A stretch of 64,000 nucleotides of DNA from Coriaria nepalensis (GCA_027186245.1 CP114481.1:54072569-54136568); one strand, 5' to 3'. Shown: positions 1 through 14,870, counted from the first letter of the stretch. The notes: generated from the letters alone by a model not told the origin. A program made the numbers and translations.

Positions 1-3000
1 GTGTCCTGAAATCAACAAGACATAGATACAGATAAAAGAAATAAATCTAAATTCTGCATGCTAGTAGTCCCTGGCTCCAATATTCATAGCTTACTAGATG
101 TTGGATCGTATTAACTCAAATTGGGGCTTTCGACTAAGTGAAGTCAGCTTATAGAGCTAAATATGTGTTGAAACAAAAAACCGCTAAGATTTATCTAATG
201 CAAATTTACTGCTGGGTACATATAAGGTTATGGTTACTCCTTTATGAAGTGTAATTACCTTCAGGAACTGCACCATCTGCTCTTCAATTGTATCACGCAT
301 TACTAAGGTTTCAACATGGATTGGGCGAGTAGCTCCCATCCGATGAGCCCGACTGATGACTTGTTCCTCCATGCTATTTAAGGTTTCCAAATAAAAACGA
401 GTTAATGCCACTGAATAATATGTAGGACATGTTGAATAGGGTCAAGAGAGAATTTGATAATAAATGAAATTAATAGTGTGTGGGGGATTCTGTACAGCTT
501 TACTGTAATATATACATGATATGCAAGTAAAATAAAAATATTTTCTTAAAAAACCAAGATCTTTGATTCATATAATTCAATTTGATGTCATACCTTCTGT
601 CCCATATCGGTTCCATTAAAAATACACGAGTTACAAAGCTTAAATCAAGGCCCAAAGCTGCACTTCCATCCATCAAAAGCACCATGCAGCTCGCATCACG
701 CTGAAACATATCTAGTGACTTCATCTGAGCAATTGACATTCATTAATACCCAAGAACATCAAAAATTGAAACTGAAATCCACTATACATAATTTATCAAG
801 AGGAAAGAACAAAAATAGAAGTACCTTGTTTCCAGAATGCATTGGACTATACATCCCAGCAAATTTGATACCAGCGATTGTTAGCTGACCAAAAAAAAAA
901 ATTATAATCATCATTTATACTTCACGAGCAACGTAAAATTGCTGGTACCTAGTAAAATGGGTTACAAGATGTACCTGTTGTTCGATGACATTTATATGCT
1001 CAAGAAATTGAGAAAATATCAGAACTTTTTCAGAGCTTATTCCATTATTCCTGGAACTTGCTCTTGAATGGCCAAACTCCTTCAACAGCATATCTGAGTT
1101 GTTTGTTGAACGGGGAAGACTCAAGTCTGCAGACTGTCCATTATCTTCCTTCCAGGCTTTTAATGTCTGTACAAGATAAGAGACTTTACTGCTAGTTGTT
1201 GATTGCCAATCCGGATCCCAGTTATCCTGTAACCATCACATAGCATGTCTCAGTTTATTAACAGAAAGGTGCAAAGAATAAGATCAACATAATTAACCAA
1301 ACAATAATTAGCCTGCCTGCTTATATGAGGGCTGTAACTCGATAAGATCTTTTGGAACAGGCCACTTTGGATTGGGATTTTCAGGCCGTGCTAGGGTTTC
1401 AGGAGTCTGCATTTCATATAAGTTACCACAGCCAGGAAGAGTACACCTTTCACTATCCAGAGCAACACAATCAAGGCAAAGAAGATGCCTACATGGTGTT
1501 ATAACTGGTAAACGGCACCATTCTTCGCATCTGAAATGTGCAAAAGCAATTTATTATCAGTGAGCGGGAAAAGAAATTGGCTATTTGCCACAAACTTATA
1601 TTTACAAACGTCCAATTTACAAATGCCCAATAATACCTTACACAGTTTCCACCATAGAGGAGGTTGTATTTTATATAGGCATATTCTTGTGATTTAGGGT
1701 CTAAACCAGTGTCAACTAAAATATCCATAGTCTCCTGAATATCTTCACCAGCATCTGTCACTTTTATGTGTCCAGCCACACAGCATGATAGTCTGACGTT
1801 TCTGATTGTTGTACTTCGAAACTTCCACTGCTTTGGATTCAGTAAACTCTCAACATGAGAAGGATCATTCCAGTCAGCCATTAATATGTTACGCCGCACA
1901 GTAACTACGAGTTCATTGTAAGTTCTGGCATGTTCTTCTGTAAATTTGAGTAAAGTAACTTTCTTGATGCATGGAGGAATAGTTTGCAGATCTATCTTCC
2001 TTGCACTAATCATGCACCTCTGAAGTATATCCAACAAGTTTGACCTTCCCTCCTCCATCTCGGCCTCAAAAGGCCTAAGGATTCCAGCTTCCCATGACTT
2101 GTGATTCAGGCCATAAGCTTCCTCATGAAGGAACTTGAGCAATGGCTGAAGATGTGACAGTTGGTTGGTAGGTGTGTTAGGAGTTGGAGTTCCTGTTAAT
2201 ATCCAACGACTTGAAGCTACCAATGAAACAGCCATTTGAAATTTATTTGTCAAGCTAAGACTTGAGCCAAGGGTGTGTCCCTCGTCTAATATGACCCTAA
2301 GCCAATGCACTTGCATTAGTACACTTCTCTTTCGTGGCCCCCACTCGGCACTTAACCGGTTGAAGGTAGTGATGACAACATCATTGTCCCACGCTAGACT
2401 ATGTGCAGAAAGCTTTTTATGATCGGTCCAGACATACAGCAGCAACTGACCAGGTCTGACATGTCTTTCGATTTGGGTTTTCCAATGATTGACTAGATTT
2501 GATGGGACGACGATTAGAGTTGCCCTCGACAAATACAGCCTGACTGAATCCAATGGCTCACATAGAGCCATTCTGAGAGCAGCCACATCAAAGGCCAGAT
2601 TTTCTAGATTGCAAGGATAATACCACCTACTTACACCCTTTTTTACTTTTCTTGAAAGACCAAATGCCAGAAATATTTTATGGAAACTAGGGGCATCCAC
2701 TCCAGGCGCTACGTAAGAGCTCAACGTAGGACTTGGTAAACCAGTCGTTTCCATTTCTGAGTACTTTTCAGGAGTTAGTTGAGCCAACCAAGCTAAGGCT
2801 TTCCTTGTCTCTGAATTAATCAATGTGTAATGTTCCTTAAGCACGCTAGTGAAAAACGAAATATTTTGCTCATCTCCCCCTGATGCACCTTTGGTATAGA
2901 ACCCTGGTAAGTATGTTATTGGTTGGCATGAGTCCCAAGACTCTTCAAGAACAGTACAACTTTGATATGAGGGATCAGGGTTCATACTACAAAACCATGC

Positions 3001-5464
3001 CACACTAGCATCAGTTACGCTAGCTTCTGCAAGCCTCCGCCATTTATGACAAGCATCACACTGAACCCAAGTGTCATTGTGCTCGACCTCATCTACTGTA
3101 GCATTTCCAGGAATTTTGCAAACATTGTCTTTTTGTCCCTTTGACATGCCAACTCTCTTTGTCCAAGAAACATTTCCTGGACCAGCTGATGCATGCTTCG
3201 TCTTTTTTGACTTTTTTCTAACCTTCCTCTCTCTGTAAATGGCAGGTGTTGCTTCATTGGCAAAGAAAAGGTTTTTCTTTATGCGACCCAAGCTCCTAGT
3301 GGATCGAGCCAGATAGGTTTCTTGCTCAAGGTGCACACCGGTTGGAGATTTTAGTTTGCTATTTGGACCTGAATCATTAAATCCTGCAAATTGCTCATCA
3401 AAAACCATTAGCCTCGCTCTTTTAGGTGTCAAGTAGTCTGAGTCCCCCACTTCTCTATGGAAATTTAGACCCCAATGCCTTTTTGCTGAAAAACTATTCC
3501 CTCCACTAATACACTCGCTGCTAAGCTCGTAATAGCCACATCTCTGGTCACCATTATGTTTACACCAGATCATTTGAACACCAGCTGGAGGGTCTGCCAA
3601 TGTACCTTGTGTCTTCAGAATCAACGAAAGAGCAGTCACAGTCTTCCCTAAGCCAGGCTCATCACAAAACATTCCCCCACGAAAATCTGTGACAGTTGGT
3701 GTAGCCTCGGTGACTATTTCACCAGAAATGGCATTTATGTGGAAAGAAAAACCATCTTCAGTGGAGAAAGGCAAATATAATGGATGCGGCAGAACTTGAG
3801 CATTCCGCTCTCGATCTAACATCCACTCAACTGCTGCTTGCTGATGAGGAAAAAGTTTAAGTTTCATGCACGGCATTATAGATACAGCCAAGGACTTCAG
3901 ATGACGGCAAGATGAAGCAACCCTGATAAGATCCATAGGGCCAAGTAGAGCTAGTATATTGACCAGAATGTCATCAGATAAGCCCCAAATGCCAAATTGA
4001 AACGAATCATGCTCAGGATGTATTCTCGAAGCACCAAGGTTTCCATTCTTTGCAATTCTTGGTAAGCTTCCAAAAATTTCATGAAGTTCAAACGGCCTTC
4101 TCTTAGACACGTCAGTTACACCATTATGCATTTTGCATCCCAGAACATGACAATCTGGCAGATTCCAAATGCCCTTATTAACTGCATTAATTTCTTCAGA
4201 AAAATCTCCACTAACAAGCATAGTCCTTCTCTCTGCCCAAATACAGCTGCAGAAACATGTTTTTGAAATTGTATCAGCAAGCTAGATAAATTAACAGCTG
4301 TCCTTTGGGCTTAAATAGCAAGAAAAGAGAACAATCCATCAACTCGAGCGAATTACATATGTTGTGCCCTTGATAGGAATGTGAGAGTAGGAAACTTATT
4401 TAATTTGATGAGGACTGATAGATCTGAAAGGAAATCAATGACACGGAAAGCCACCTCCATTAACAAAGGTGCTATAAATTGTTTAAAATTTTTCTCGCGA
4501 TCCACAGAATATCAAGCACCTATCTCAAATCTCAATACTAGGGGAAGTAAAGAGCCCTATTCGTGCAAATCATTCAAACAGTCCATCTACAGTACTAGAT
4601 AATGCTTTCATGGTTCCAATATATTTAACATACTAGAAAAGAATGAAACTCTCTTTGTGACCTATGAATTCCAATCCATAAAAGGCAGATAAGTATTACA
4701 TAATCAGTGCCGGATATCTAACTCTAGTTGCATCACGATTCCTACAGACTACAGTACAACAAACAATATTTAGAAAATTAAGTATTCACTAAGACATTAG
4801 CCCTAACTTTGTAACCGCTGAACAATTCAAAATTCCCAAAATGCAGTAAGAAATTCAAAAACTAATGCAAAATCAATAAGACACCTCACCTCAAGTGCCT
4901 GAACAGAGCACCAGCGATTGACTGAGATTTAGGAAACTGCCAACCAGACCACAGCGCCATAGGAAGATATACATCAATCAATACTACAGCTCTTGCCTCT
5001 CCATCACCATCAACCTCAACCCTAACCACCTGTGCATTAATCTTCACGACATTGTGCATTACCAAAGCATGAATTTGGTGCAAAACGCTCATACTACCAT
5101 GCACTAGCCCCATCTTTAACCGCTTCTTACTCGAGCCCCCACTCTCTCTGTCCGAAACCCTAGTACTCGACGTAATACCAATAGTTTCCATGGAATCAAA
5201 TCCAGCTCCGCCTTCTGGAGCCTCACATTGCTCGGAATCGTGCGCCAAATCAGAGGCGCTAGAGAGCTGTTTTGGCGGGGAATCAATTGGTGATAGCACA
5301 ACGCCGTTCTCGCAAGTAAATCTGACGTCGGAGCCTTCTTCGGAGAAATGGCATCGGGTTCCACATATAACGTCTTCGCAGCTGTCACGACGGCGCGAAG
5401 AAACTGAAAGAACGGCGTATAAGAACCCGCAGAGCTTCTGGTCGGAGAATCTTGACTCGTTCAT
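1..5464 (-). CDS. F-box / CW zinc finger / SNF2 helicase protein (At3g54460-like), 3' end cut off
   Basis: Predicted nuclear SWI2/SNF2-type ATPase with an F-box, probably a chromatin remodeller or helicase-like ubiquitin ligase component. Exons read 5464-4890, 4246-1637, 1530-1317, 1226-975, 884-825, 724-594, 373-259 and 5-1; they join in frame and give about 1320 residues before the window edge, against about 1380 recalled for the Arabidopsis protein, so some 50 residues are missing. Domains in order: conserved N-terminus (KLCGFLYAVL), F-box around residues 279-312, SNF2 N-lobe with Walker A DEPGLGKT near 387-394, CW zinc finger near 584-630 (WVQCDACHKWRRL), DEGH box in the motif II position, RING-like CxxC/CRHLLCLDC segment in exon 3, and helicase C-lobe motifs (DGSAALGLDL; SRAHRMGATRP). 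Intron 3 has a GC donor. Start chosen as the first in-frame ATG before the conserved N-terminus. The substrate is unknown. Confidence 0.93.
1227..1316 (-). other. GC-AG intron in the F-box/SNF2 gene
   Basis: The exon ends in AAGCAG and is followed by GCAGGC instead of GT; the acceptor is TTACAG at the other end. Joining here gives YKQ followed by DNWDPDW in frame, as expected for this family. No GT donor nearby preserves the frame. Confidence 0.75.
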
Positions 5465-6082
5465 TAGAGAACTCCGTGACTACAGAAGAAAAGTAGGGCT
5501 GAGAAAGGGCTTCCTTGAATCTGGCTGTTGTTTGTACTACATTGATGAAGAAGCATCAACGACTTTCTTTAAGAGGGAAGAAGAAGAATAAAAGGGATTT
5601 TTTGGGACGCAGATTGATTTTCCAGTGGGTAAGAATGCTTCCCGGACACGGTTTAATTATTATTTAATATTATTTTTATAGTTAAAACCCAGATGGACCC
5701 AATAGTTTTTTAAAACTACAGGTAACCCCTAAATTATGAACAATAGTGCGATTTAGTCCACCCATTAATAAAAAAAAAATTTAGGAATGTAAAAATGGAC
5801 AATGTAGTTGTACGTTCAAATAACATTAAAATGATGAGAAATTTATATATCCACCTCTTATGGGACATTTTTAAATTTTGAGATTTATAAAAAATTACAG
5901 CTTTAATATTATTAGGGGAAAAAAAACTTAAAAATTATACCTAATCTAAGTATCTTCCCTTCATGAATAAACCCATAAATACTAAAACTAAAAATACCAA
6001 AAAATATATATATACCAGACAACCTCGGTGCTTTGTAACATGTTCTGTTAAGTAGCTAATGAACATGTCTTTTTTACCACTT
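5465..6082. other. 5' leader and promoter side of the F-box/SNF2 gene; no gene seen
   Basis: The first 130 bases or so probably hold the leader of the minus-strand F-box/SNF2 gene. The rest is AT-rich with short A/T runs and an (AT)n tract near 6005. I looked here for the third exon of the neighbouring C2 relic and did not find one. Confidence 0.5.
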
Positions 6083-6365
6083 TAAGAGGTGGGATGTTAT
6101 CCGGAATAGAGAGCATTAGGCTCTCATTCCATATCGGATTCAGGTTGCTCCTTATAACCCGGGTCTTAACCCTTCTGTAAAACATTTGACATAAGAAAAC
6201 ACCCACACAAATAAATGCAATTAATTTCCATATCATCACAGTCGATCGATGCAACGCAAAAGTAATGTCCGGTTAGATAGAGACTCAGCTTGGTATAACG
6301 TCCTAGATTGCTAGGTTGGTGCCTTTGAAAACATTGACCTTAATTAACCCAATAAATTCAACCAT
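6083..6365 (-). pseudogene. Relic of a C2-domain (CAR / C2-ABA-related type) gene
   Basis: Two pieces of a small plant C2-domain protein lie in the right order. Piece one starts with ATG at 6365 and reads MVEFIGLIKVNVFKGTNLAI, then hits TAG where the family has Arg of the RD...SDPY motif; beyond it the frame is lost. Piece two, about 6172-6083, has a good acceptor (TTTTACAG) and a GT donor and reads KTRVIRSNLNPIWNESLMLS, the usual second exon of CAR proteins (Ca2+/phospholipid-binding C2 domains acting with ABA receptors at the membrane). No third exon (the VYDxDTF segment) was found in the 450 bases downstream. It keeps exon/intron structure, so it looks like a decayed genomic duplicate, not a retrocopy. 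Confidence 0.72.
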
Positions 6366-7044
6366 ACCTGCCTACAAACAGCAGAGTTAAAGCGATGAAT
6401 TCAAACATGTCATGACCTGTTTATGAGATAGGCTACAATATTTATCGGAGCGAAGAAAATAGACATCACCAATGTATTTCTCATTAACAATGACGTAGTC
6501 TTATGAGAACATGTTACGGACTGTTCTGGTCTGCTGAATCATCGGCCTAACATAACATGTAGTCCACAAACACAAGAAGCCTCCTCTTTTTGTTTTTTTT
6601 GGAGGGTAGATAATATGAAGTTTCCGTTTTTCTAACTTTGACCCCTCTTTATTAATTTCTTACAGCCCCCCCCCCTTTTTTTTTTAATAACGAATTTGAA
6701 ATTATTTCCAAATATAAAAAAATATTACCAAATAAAGCTAATAAATAATGGGTATCAAATTCATTCTTTTTGTTATGGCAAGATTTTGCACTTTTGGGAC
6801 ATTAATTATTATTATGATCTTCCATTATAAAGAGGAAACGAGTCTGACCTTTGTTAGTGGGTGGTGACTTGCTTTTTCAGCTTTCTTCTTCCTCAAGAAA
6901 GATTCAGTTAAGAGGAATTCTTGAGCTTGAGAGTAATTTAGGTTGCCAAGATGGTTCTGGTTATAATTTTACTTGTTTTTCCACTCGTTCCTTAAAAAGG
7001 AAAATTCGGTAAATGATAAAGCAACCGTCGGGTGCACCAATTCA
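6366..7044. other. Intergenic, no gene seen
   Basis: Non-coding on both strands, with a poly-C/poly-T junction around 6666-6685 and short AT-rich tracts. The part nearest 7045 is the upstream region of UMP synthase. Confidence 0.5.
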
Positions 7045-7175
7045 CTATAAAATAAAACTGATATGTAACAGAACCACACTCTCACTCCCACACTGTTGCG
7101 TTCTGTTTTCTTCTTCTTCTTCTTCTTCCTTACAACACAGCCGCAGAGAAAGAGAGCGATTTTACAGTCAAAGCA
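7045..7175 (+). promoter_or_regulatory. Core promoter and leader of UMP synthase
   Basis: A TATA box (CTATAAAAT) sits at 7045-7053, about 130 bases before the start codon. A CT-rich leader with a TTC repeat (about 7108-7130) follows, typical of plant leaders. The transcription start itself cannot be fixed from sequence. Confidence 0.55.
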
Positions 7176-9671
<2,496 letters not shown>

Positions 9672-11629
9672 ATACTCCAATCTGGTTTTGCTCTCTTGTT
9701 GCTGGTTCACTTGTGCTTATAGCCAGATAAGCTTTAAAGCCCTTATTTCCTGTTTCATTCTCATGTTTCAGTAAGCACAACATGACATATTTCGCCCTTA
9801 CAATTGAGTTCGGTTGGTTGTAGGAACAAACAATCTTATCCATATAATCTATAGTGGCACGCACTTCCTTCACGAATGATTTCAGTTTGCGTACTAATTA
9901 AAAGTTCGTATTTTTTTTATTTTTTTATTTTTATTTTTTTTAAATCTTTAAATTTTTCTGTATCTTCTTTAGTTAAAAAAGAAAAAAAATACAAATTAAT
10001 TATAATTTAAAATATAAATAAAATTTAACTTCCATGAGCTATTTTTACTTTACATATAATAAGGTTAAATTAGTTTATAAAATTTTAAAAGTTACTTCAG
10101 TTTTTTAATAATTTAAATTAAATATAATAGAATATAATATTAGATATAGAAATTTAAAAAGATATTATATTAATTAAATTTGAAGAATTTTGTGGACAAG
10201 TACATATTTTTGGGAGCTTACATATCGGATGGATGGGCTTTGTTCATTTTGGGCCAGCTCCATTCATTATTGGGCTGACCCAAGTATTTTCCATTAATAA
10301 AGCGGGTCCCATATGATGACATATCCAAGTATTCTGAAGGGTGGAGATTGCTGCTGCTGAATCACTTTGAAGGGCTGTGATCTCTTTTTCTATAGGGCTG
10401 GAAGGCTTCACGAACTGTGTTCATAACTTCATTGAAGAGCTTGCGATTCTTCAGGGATGCAGCTCGTAGAGAGAGATTATGATGACTGCAGTACGTGCGT
10501 AGTAGTATCATTGGATGTTGATGGCTAAAATGTTGGTCGTTGTTTGAGTTTGAAATAAAAAACCTAACGTTTCAGAACATCAACAGTCATTGTTACTTCT
10601 TCTATGTTTCTTTAAGGCGGTCAGAATCATTGCTGTTTGCTGTTAGGGGTGTTCTTTTTTAGGGAAAGAAATAGAGCTCCAGCTGTAAGATGATTTCTAT
10701 AGGCCTGTATTTTGATTAACCGTTTGAAATTGCAGTTGGGTGTAATAAACTCTCATCTGAAATTTTCCAGAGTCCAGTTTGTTTGATCAACTACTTGCGA
10801 CTCTAGTTCATATCAAACTTCGATACTTCAAGCGGATTGTCAAATGCTTCCAGGAGTAGGAAGTGTTTTTGTATGTATCATGTGTTTCAAAAATAGAATA
10901 TTATTTATTATATAATAAAACTGTAATACAGAGCTCAATCTCTCGATTATTACGATGGGACTAGATTTACTACGATGGGGCAAAAAATAGAAGTGGGTTC
11001 AAAGGAAGACTTACGTTTTACCTCCAATTGGGGGATTTTTTTTACCCGAATGATTTACATTTTACCCCATTACCAGCGAATTTACCCGAAAGTAGAAAAA
11101 TTTGTCACCCAGACAGCCTCCTCTAGCTATTCTTCATGCGGCCGGCCTCTCTCTCCGCTCTTCAATGGCCGTATCGATCCAATTCAGAGGAATTTTCGGT
11201 TAGTTTTTGTAGTTTTTTTTTTTTCTTCTTCTTGTTGGAATTTGTTAATTTCTGATTTATGTGGATTTTCATCCAATAATGTTCTACATCCATGATCGAT
11301 TTTGCTTTGAGATTCCGTGTGGATATGAAATGAGGAATTTCTAGGGTTTAAATACGGTAGCGGATCAATGCCCGTTTTTGTGTTTTTATCTTTTGTTCAG
11401 AGTAGTTGGAGTATGCTTTGGTATTTTGCATTGTGCCTAGAGTCTTGTTGGATTGCACTCATTGCCTCTACAAGGGTTTATACACTTACAAAAATGTATA
11501 CTTGTCGGATATGTATGACTATTTGTCTTTTATGGTTTTTCATTGTGTTGTTATCAAATTAGGAAGGATAATGCATCAGTTTTATAGAGTGGAGTTTAAT
11601 TAATTGTTTTGGCTATGATTTAAACTGAG
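9672..11629. other. Intergenic stretch, no gene supported
   Basis: 9900-10200 is very AT-rich low-complexity DNA. 10370-10870 is mixed-composition DNA with no ORF of note. 10960-11300 has a moderately GC-rich patch followed by a poly-T tract that looks like a leader/first-intron boundary, possibly the former 5' end of the SINA-type relic downstream. No RING-domain exon could be read here. Confidence 0.4.
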
Positions 11630-12551
11630 CTTTTCAAGCCTATTGTAGTCTCAAGCTTGTGATTGGTCATTGACGATATTCCTTTTCTGGTGGCCCACCT
11701 GAAAGATGACCACAAAGTTGACATGCATAATGGAAACATATTTAACCATCGTTATGTCAAATTAAATACAAAAGAGGTTGATAATGCCACGTGGATGCTA
11801 ACAGTATTGTTCTACATCATACTTAGCTCATATTCTTTGTTCTGTTTAATTTTATGAAACTTCTATAGTCCTAGATCCTTGCATAATGAAGAGCCTCAAA
11901 ATGTCAGTTTTGTGAAGATCTCCTGGTTTCTAATGTATGCGAGTATATAGGCTCAATGTGGTGTAATAAATGTGTCCATACAGTAAAGAATTTTCTAGCA
12001 TGCTTAGGGATTGTTTCTGCAAGCTTGAATTTGAGTAGGCAATTTAAATTGAAATTTGGGTAAACTAGACTCTTAAATTGATTCCGTGACCCTAAACAAG
12101 TGCATTTTGGTTACATGATGCATCCCCGACACTGTTTTTTAGTCCCAAACTGACATTTGAAATGCCTTTTCCACATGCACCCTTAAGTCTGATTTCTTGT
12201 TCTGTTTTTCTGTCATTTCCTTTTGGTGTAGGTTCTCAGTTGCTTTGGTCAGTATTTCTGTCTGCATTTCGAAGATTTCCATCTTGGTACATCTCCGGTG
12301 TACATAGCTTTCTTGCAGTTTATGGGCGATGATAACGAGGCAAAGAGCTACAGATACAGTCTAGAGGTCGGTGGAAATGGGAGGAAGATGGATTGGCAAA
12401 TACGCCTAGAAGCATTAGGGACAGCCATAGGAAGGTCCGTGATTGTTTTGATGGTCTAATCATATGTCGGAGTATGGCTCTCTCCTTCTCTGGAGGAGAT
12501 AAGAAGGAATTGAAGCTTAGAGTGACTGGTAGGATATGGAAAGAACAGTAA
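11630..12551 (+). pseudogene. SINA/SINAT-type E3 ubiquitin ligase, broken copy
   Basis: The SIAH substrate-binding (TRAF-like) domain of plant SINAT proteins is readable in two blocks. Block one, ending at 11803, reads DIPFLVAHLKDDHKVDMH and runs to NATWMLTV; a GT donor follows. Block two starts at 12232 after TGTAG and reads CFGQYFCLHFEDFHLGTSPV through FMGDDNEAKSYRYSLEVGG. A one-base loss after RKMDWQ shifts the frame; the other frame continues TPRSIRDSHRKVRDCFDGL to the usual end GRIWKEQ and a stop at 12549-12551. Upstream of 11663 the homology fades across frame errors, and the N-terminal RING domain was not found. The family intron position is kept, so this is a decayed genomic duplicate. 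It cannot make a working ligase. Confidence 0.85.
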
Positions 12552-13690
12552 CAAGGTTAGCTTAATATCTCTTGAAAATTTGATTTATGTCTTAATCTTC
12601 TAATTAATAATTAGTATCTAAAAGTTAGGTCTATTGTGGTTCGTTTTAGGGATAGCTGGATCAAAATGCAAGAAGCAAATCCTTTTACTTTGTAACATTA
12701 TAGAATGCATGAATAGGAATCTAGTCCTGCAAACTGTTTTTGTAAACCTAGTGTAGCTCACGCCCCTGAGAATGTTGGATTTGCTTATTATATATATCAT
12801 GATTTGCTTGTGCAAGTTGCTTAATTTTATAAATATGCTTGTGGGTTTAAGAGTCTTAGAATCTAATAAGCTTGCATGCCAAAGGAAAGAAATACAAAAG
12901 CCAAAAAATAAAAAAGAGAATACGATACGTGCCCTCAATTTTGCTCTCCTCTTTGCAGCTACTTTTCTGCACCTCTCACCCTCAAATCCTTCTTGGATTT
13001 TCGTATATTGTTCGGTGAAGATTTTATACGTATGTATATGTGTATATATCGAATCTAACTTATAATTGGAATATCACTTTTCCCTTTTACTCCCATAATG
13101 AAATTGGATATCCATAGCATATAACCTTAAGGCCTAAAGCATATGCCATGCCATATGCCTTCAAATGTTTTATTCCTATACTGATCTCAAACATGAAATC
13201 CAGAATTCTACGAGTATAAAAGCTTGTTAGAGTGTGCCCTTGAAACATGGATCAGGCGCAGTAAGAGGAAACTGCTCACTAAGCAAATTAGTCTCAGGCC
13301 GACCCTTTCTTGGCAGGTTATAATGAGAAGTGCATTAATATTCTCTCTCTCATTTAGTACTTGCCAAAGGAGGGTTGCCTTGTGACTGCTTAGCTTAATC
13401 TATGTAATGTACAGTTATACTATACGGCCTATGCTGCTATGGGAAAGGTATATAAACACTTGAGACTTTCCAACGACTTGATTTATGCGAGGTTTCTGAT
13501 TTTGATTTAATAGCAGTTCTTACATATTACAGTGTATGTCAACAGGAAAGCACATACACCATGAGCCCATAACCAACAATTAAACATGAATTCATGACTT
13601 TCCTCCCTTTATTACAAATTATTTATTATTGGAATTGATATCGCATCACATGATGATGACAAAGTAACTAAACTCGGGTGAGCAGCTTGA
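12552..13690. other. Intergenic, no gene seen
   Basis: No convincing ORF, RNA gene or repeat structure on either strand. Short ORFs present are not supported by codon use or recognisable motifs. Confidence 0.45.
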
Positions 13691-14050
13691 TTAAGGATGA
13701 ACAGGTGCGAAGATTGGAGGTGGAAAAGGCTTCTTGTAAGCAGGAATATGTTTTGGAAACGGTTTCTTAAATATTGGAACTGGCTTCTTAAACTTTGGAA
13801 TCAGTGGCTTCTTGTAATGAAGAAACAAAGATGTCTCATCATCATGATCATGTACCGGCAGCAATGGCTTCTTCACGACTGGATTGAAGGATGAAAGGGC
13901 TTCTTAAATGGCTTCTTGAATATTGGAATAAGTGGTGGCTTCTTGAAAATGGGCTTCTGATGAGGAACTTGAAGATTGGCTTGTGATGGTGGAGATACTC
14001 GAATTTCTCGTCTTCTTCTTTCACTCCATTTTCTACTGCATCTTTGTTAG
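13691..14050 (-). pseudogene. KKP-repeat proline-rich (cell-wall type) protein, frameshifted
   Basis: After an acceptor-like ATTGCAG near 14056 the minus strand reads ANKDAVENGVKEEDEKFEYL and then repeats of the form KKPxxP/xFKKP (for example QKPIFKKPP, IFKKPFKKPF, YKKPFPPP), ending in a stop at 13691. The reading frame must change at least twice (near 13950 and 13880) to keep the repeats, so the copy is broken or there is a sequence error. Intact relatives are secreted proline-rich wall proteins whose first exon encodes a signal peptide; I could not find such an exon upstream. The family is assigned only from composition and repeat style. Confidence 0.5.
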
Positions 14051-14870
14051 CTCCTGCAATATATTGGAAGTATTGGAATTACATTCTAATTGAATTTCCC
14101 AATTGGAAAAAGAAAGTGACCATATAGAAAGAAATTAGTACTGCATTAGTCATAACGTTTGAGCTTATCCATTTCTTATAACGTGATATATGATATGATA
14201 ATATAATATAATATATATGATCGAGATTAATGAGTTCACCATAGATATAATCTATAAATACTAAAACGATAAAGCCTGATTCTAGAAATGAATCCAATTC
14301 AAGTAGTCAAGTGAATCCGGATTGGATTGAAGAATTCTCGATAAACTTATATTCAATAAATACAAATTCAATATTACGAATAAACAATTAGTCATCGTAC
14401 ACAGAAAATGATCAAATGTTTTATAGAGTATAGTTATCACCTATTACATTTGACTGCATGACCATTTCCAATTTCTTCAACTCCTGCATTTAGAAACTGA
14501 AATTATTGGAACCTGTGACATTTTGAACCCAAAACAAAATATGGTAGTTTAAGGGAATTACCGAATGGTAGTTTGACTTACCGAATTATCGGAATATTTT
14601 AAGGGTATCTTTAAAAAGTATGGTAATTTAAGGGTACTCCGATCAAGGGCTAAAGTGTAATTTGCCCATTTTTAATTTGACGCTGTTACCCACTTCTCTA
14701 ATGCATGCATATGTGCCATGGATGGATGTAGGGAAATGAATTCAGCCGGGCTAGAAATCCATAACCCGAACGAAACCCGAATCAGAAATCCGAATCCTAA
14801 ACCCAAAAAAATGGGTTGAAGGAAAAAAAAATTAATAATTAAAAAAGGAAAAGAAACCAGCCCAAGCATC
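14051..14870. other. Intergenic to promoter of eIF2B beta
   Basis: AT-rich DNA with no gene. A patch at about 14530-14670 has repeated phrases of the type 'ggtagttt...accgaa' and 'taagggta', a low-copy intergenic repeat. The CT-rich run at 14873-14925 (CTCTCT repeats) marks the start of the transcribed leader of the next gene. Confidence 0.4.

Noticed and set aside
10310..10362. Possible box C/D snoRNA (ATGATGA ... CTGA)
   Set aside because: Spacing is too short, there is no terminal stem and no paired C'/D' boxes. The motif occurs by chance this often.
10975..11295. Plus-strand ORF of 106 codons starting MGQKIEVGSKEDLRF
   Set aside because: It crosses a poly-T tract and has no recognisable domain; more likely intergenic DNA or the former leader of the SINAT relic.
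13697..13894. Plus-strand ORF over the proline-rich relic
   Set aside because: It is the antisense shadow of the KKP repeats; the minus strand carries the meaningful pattern.
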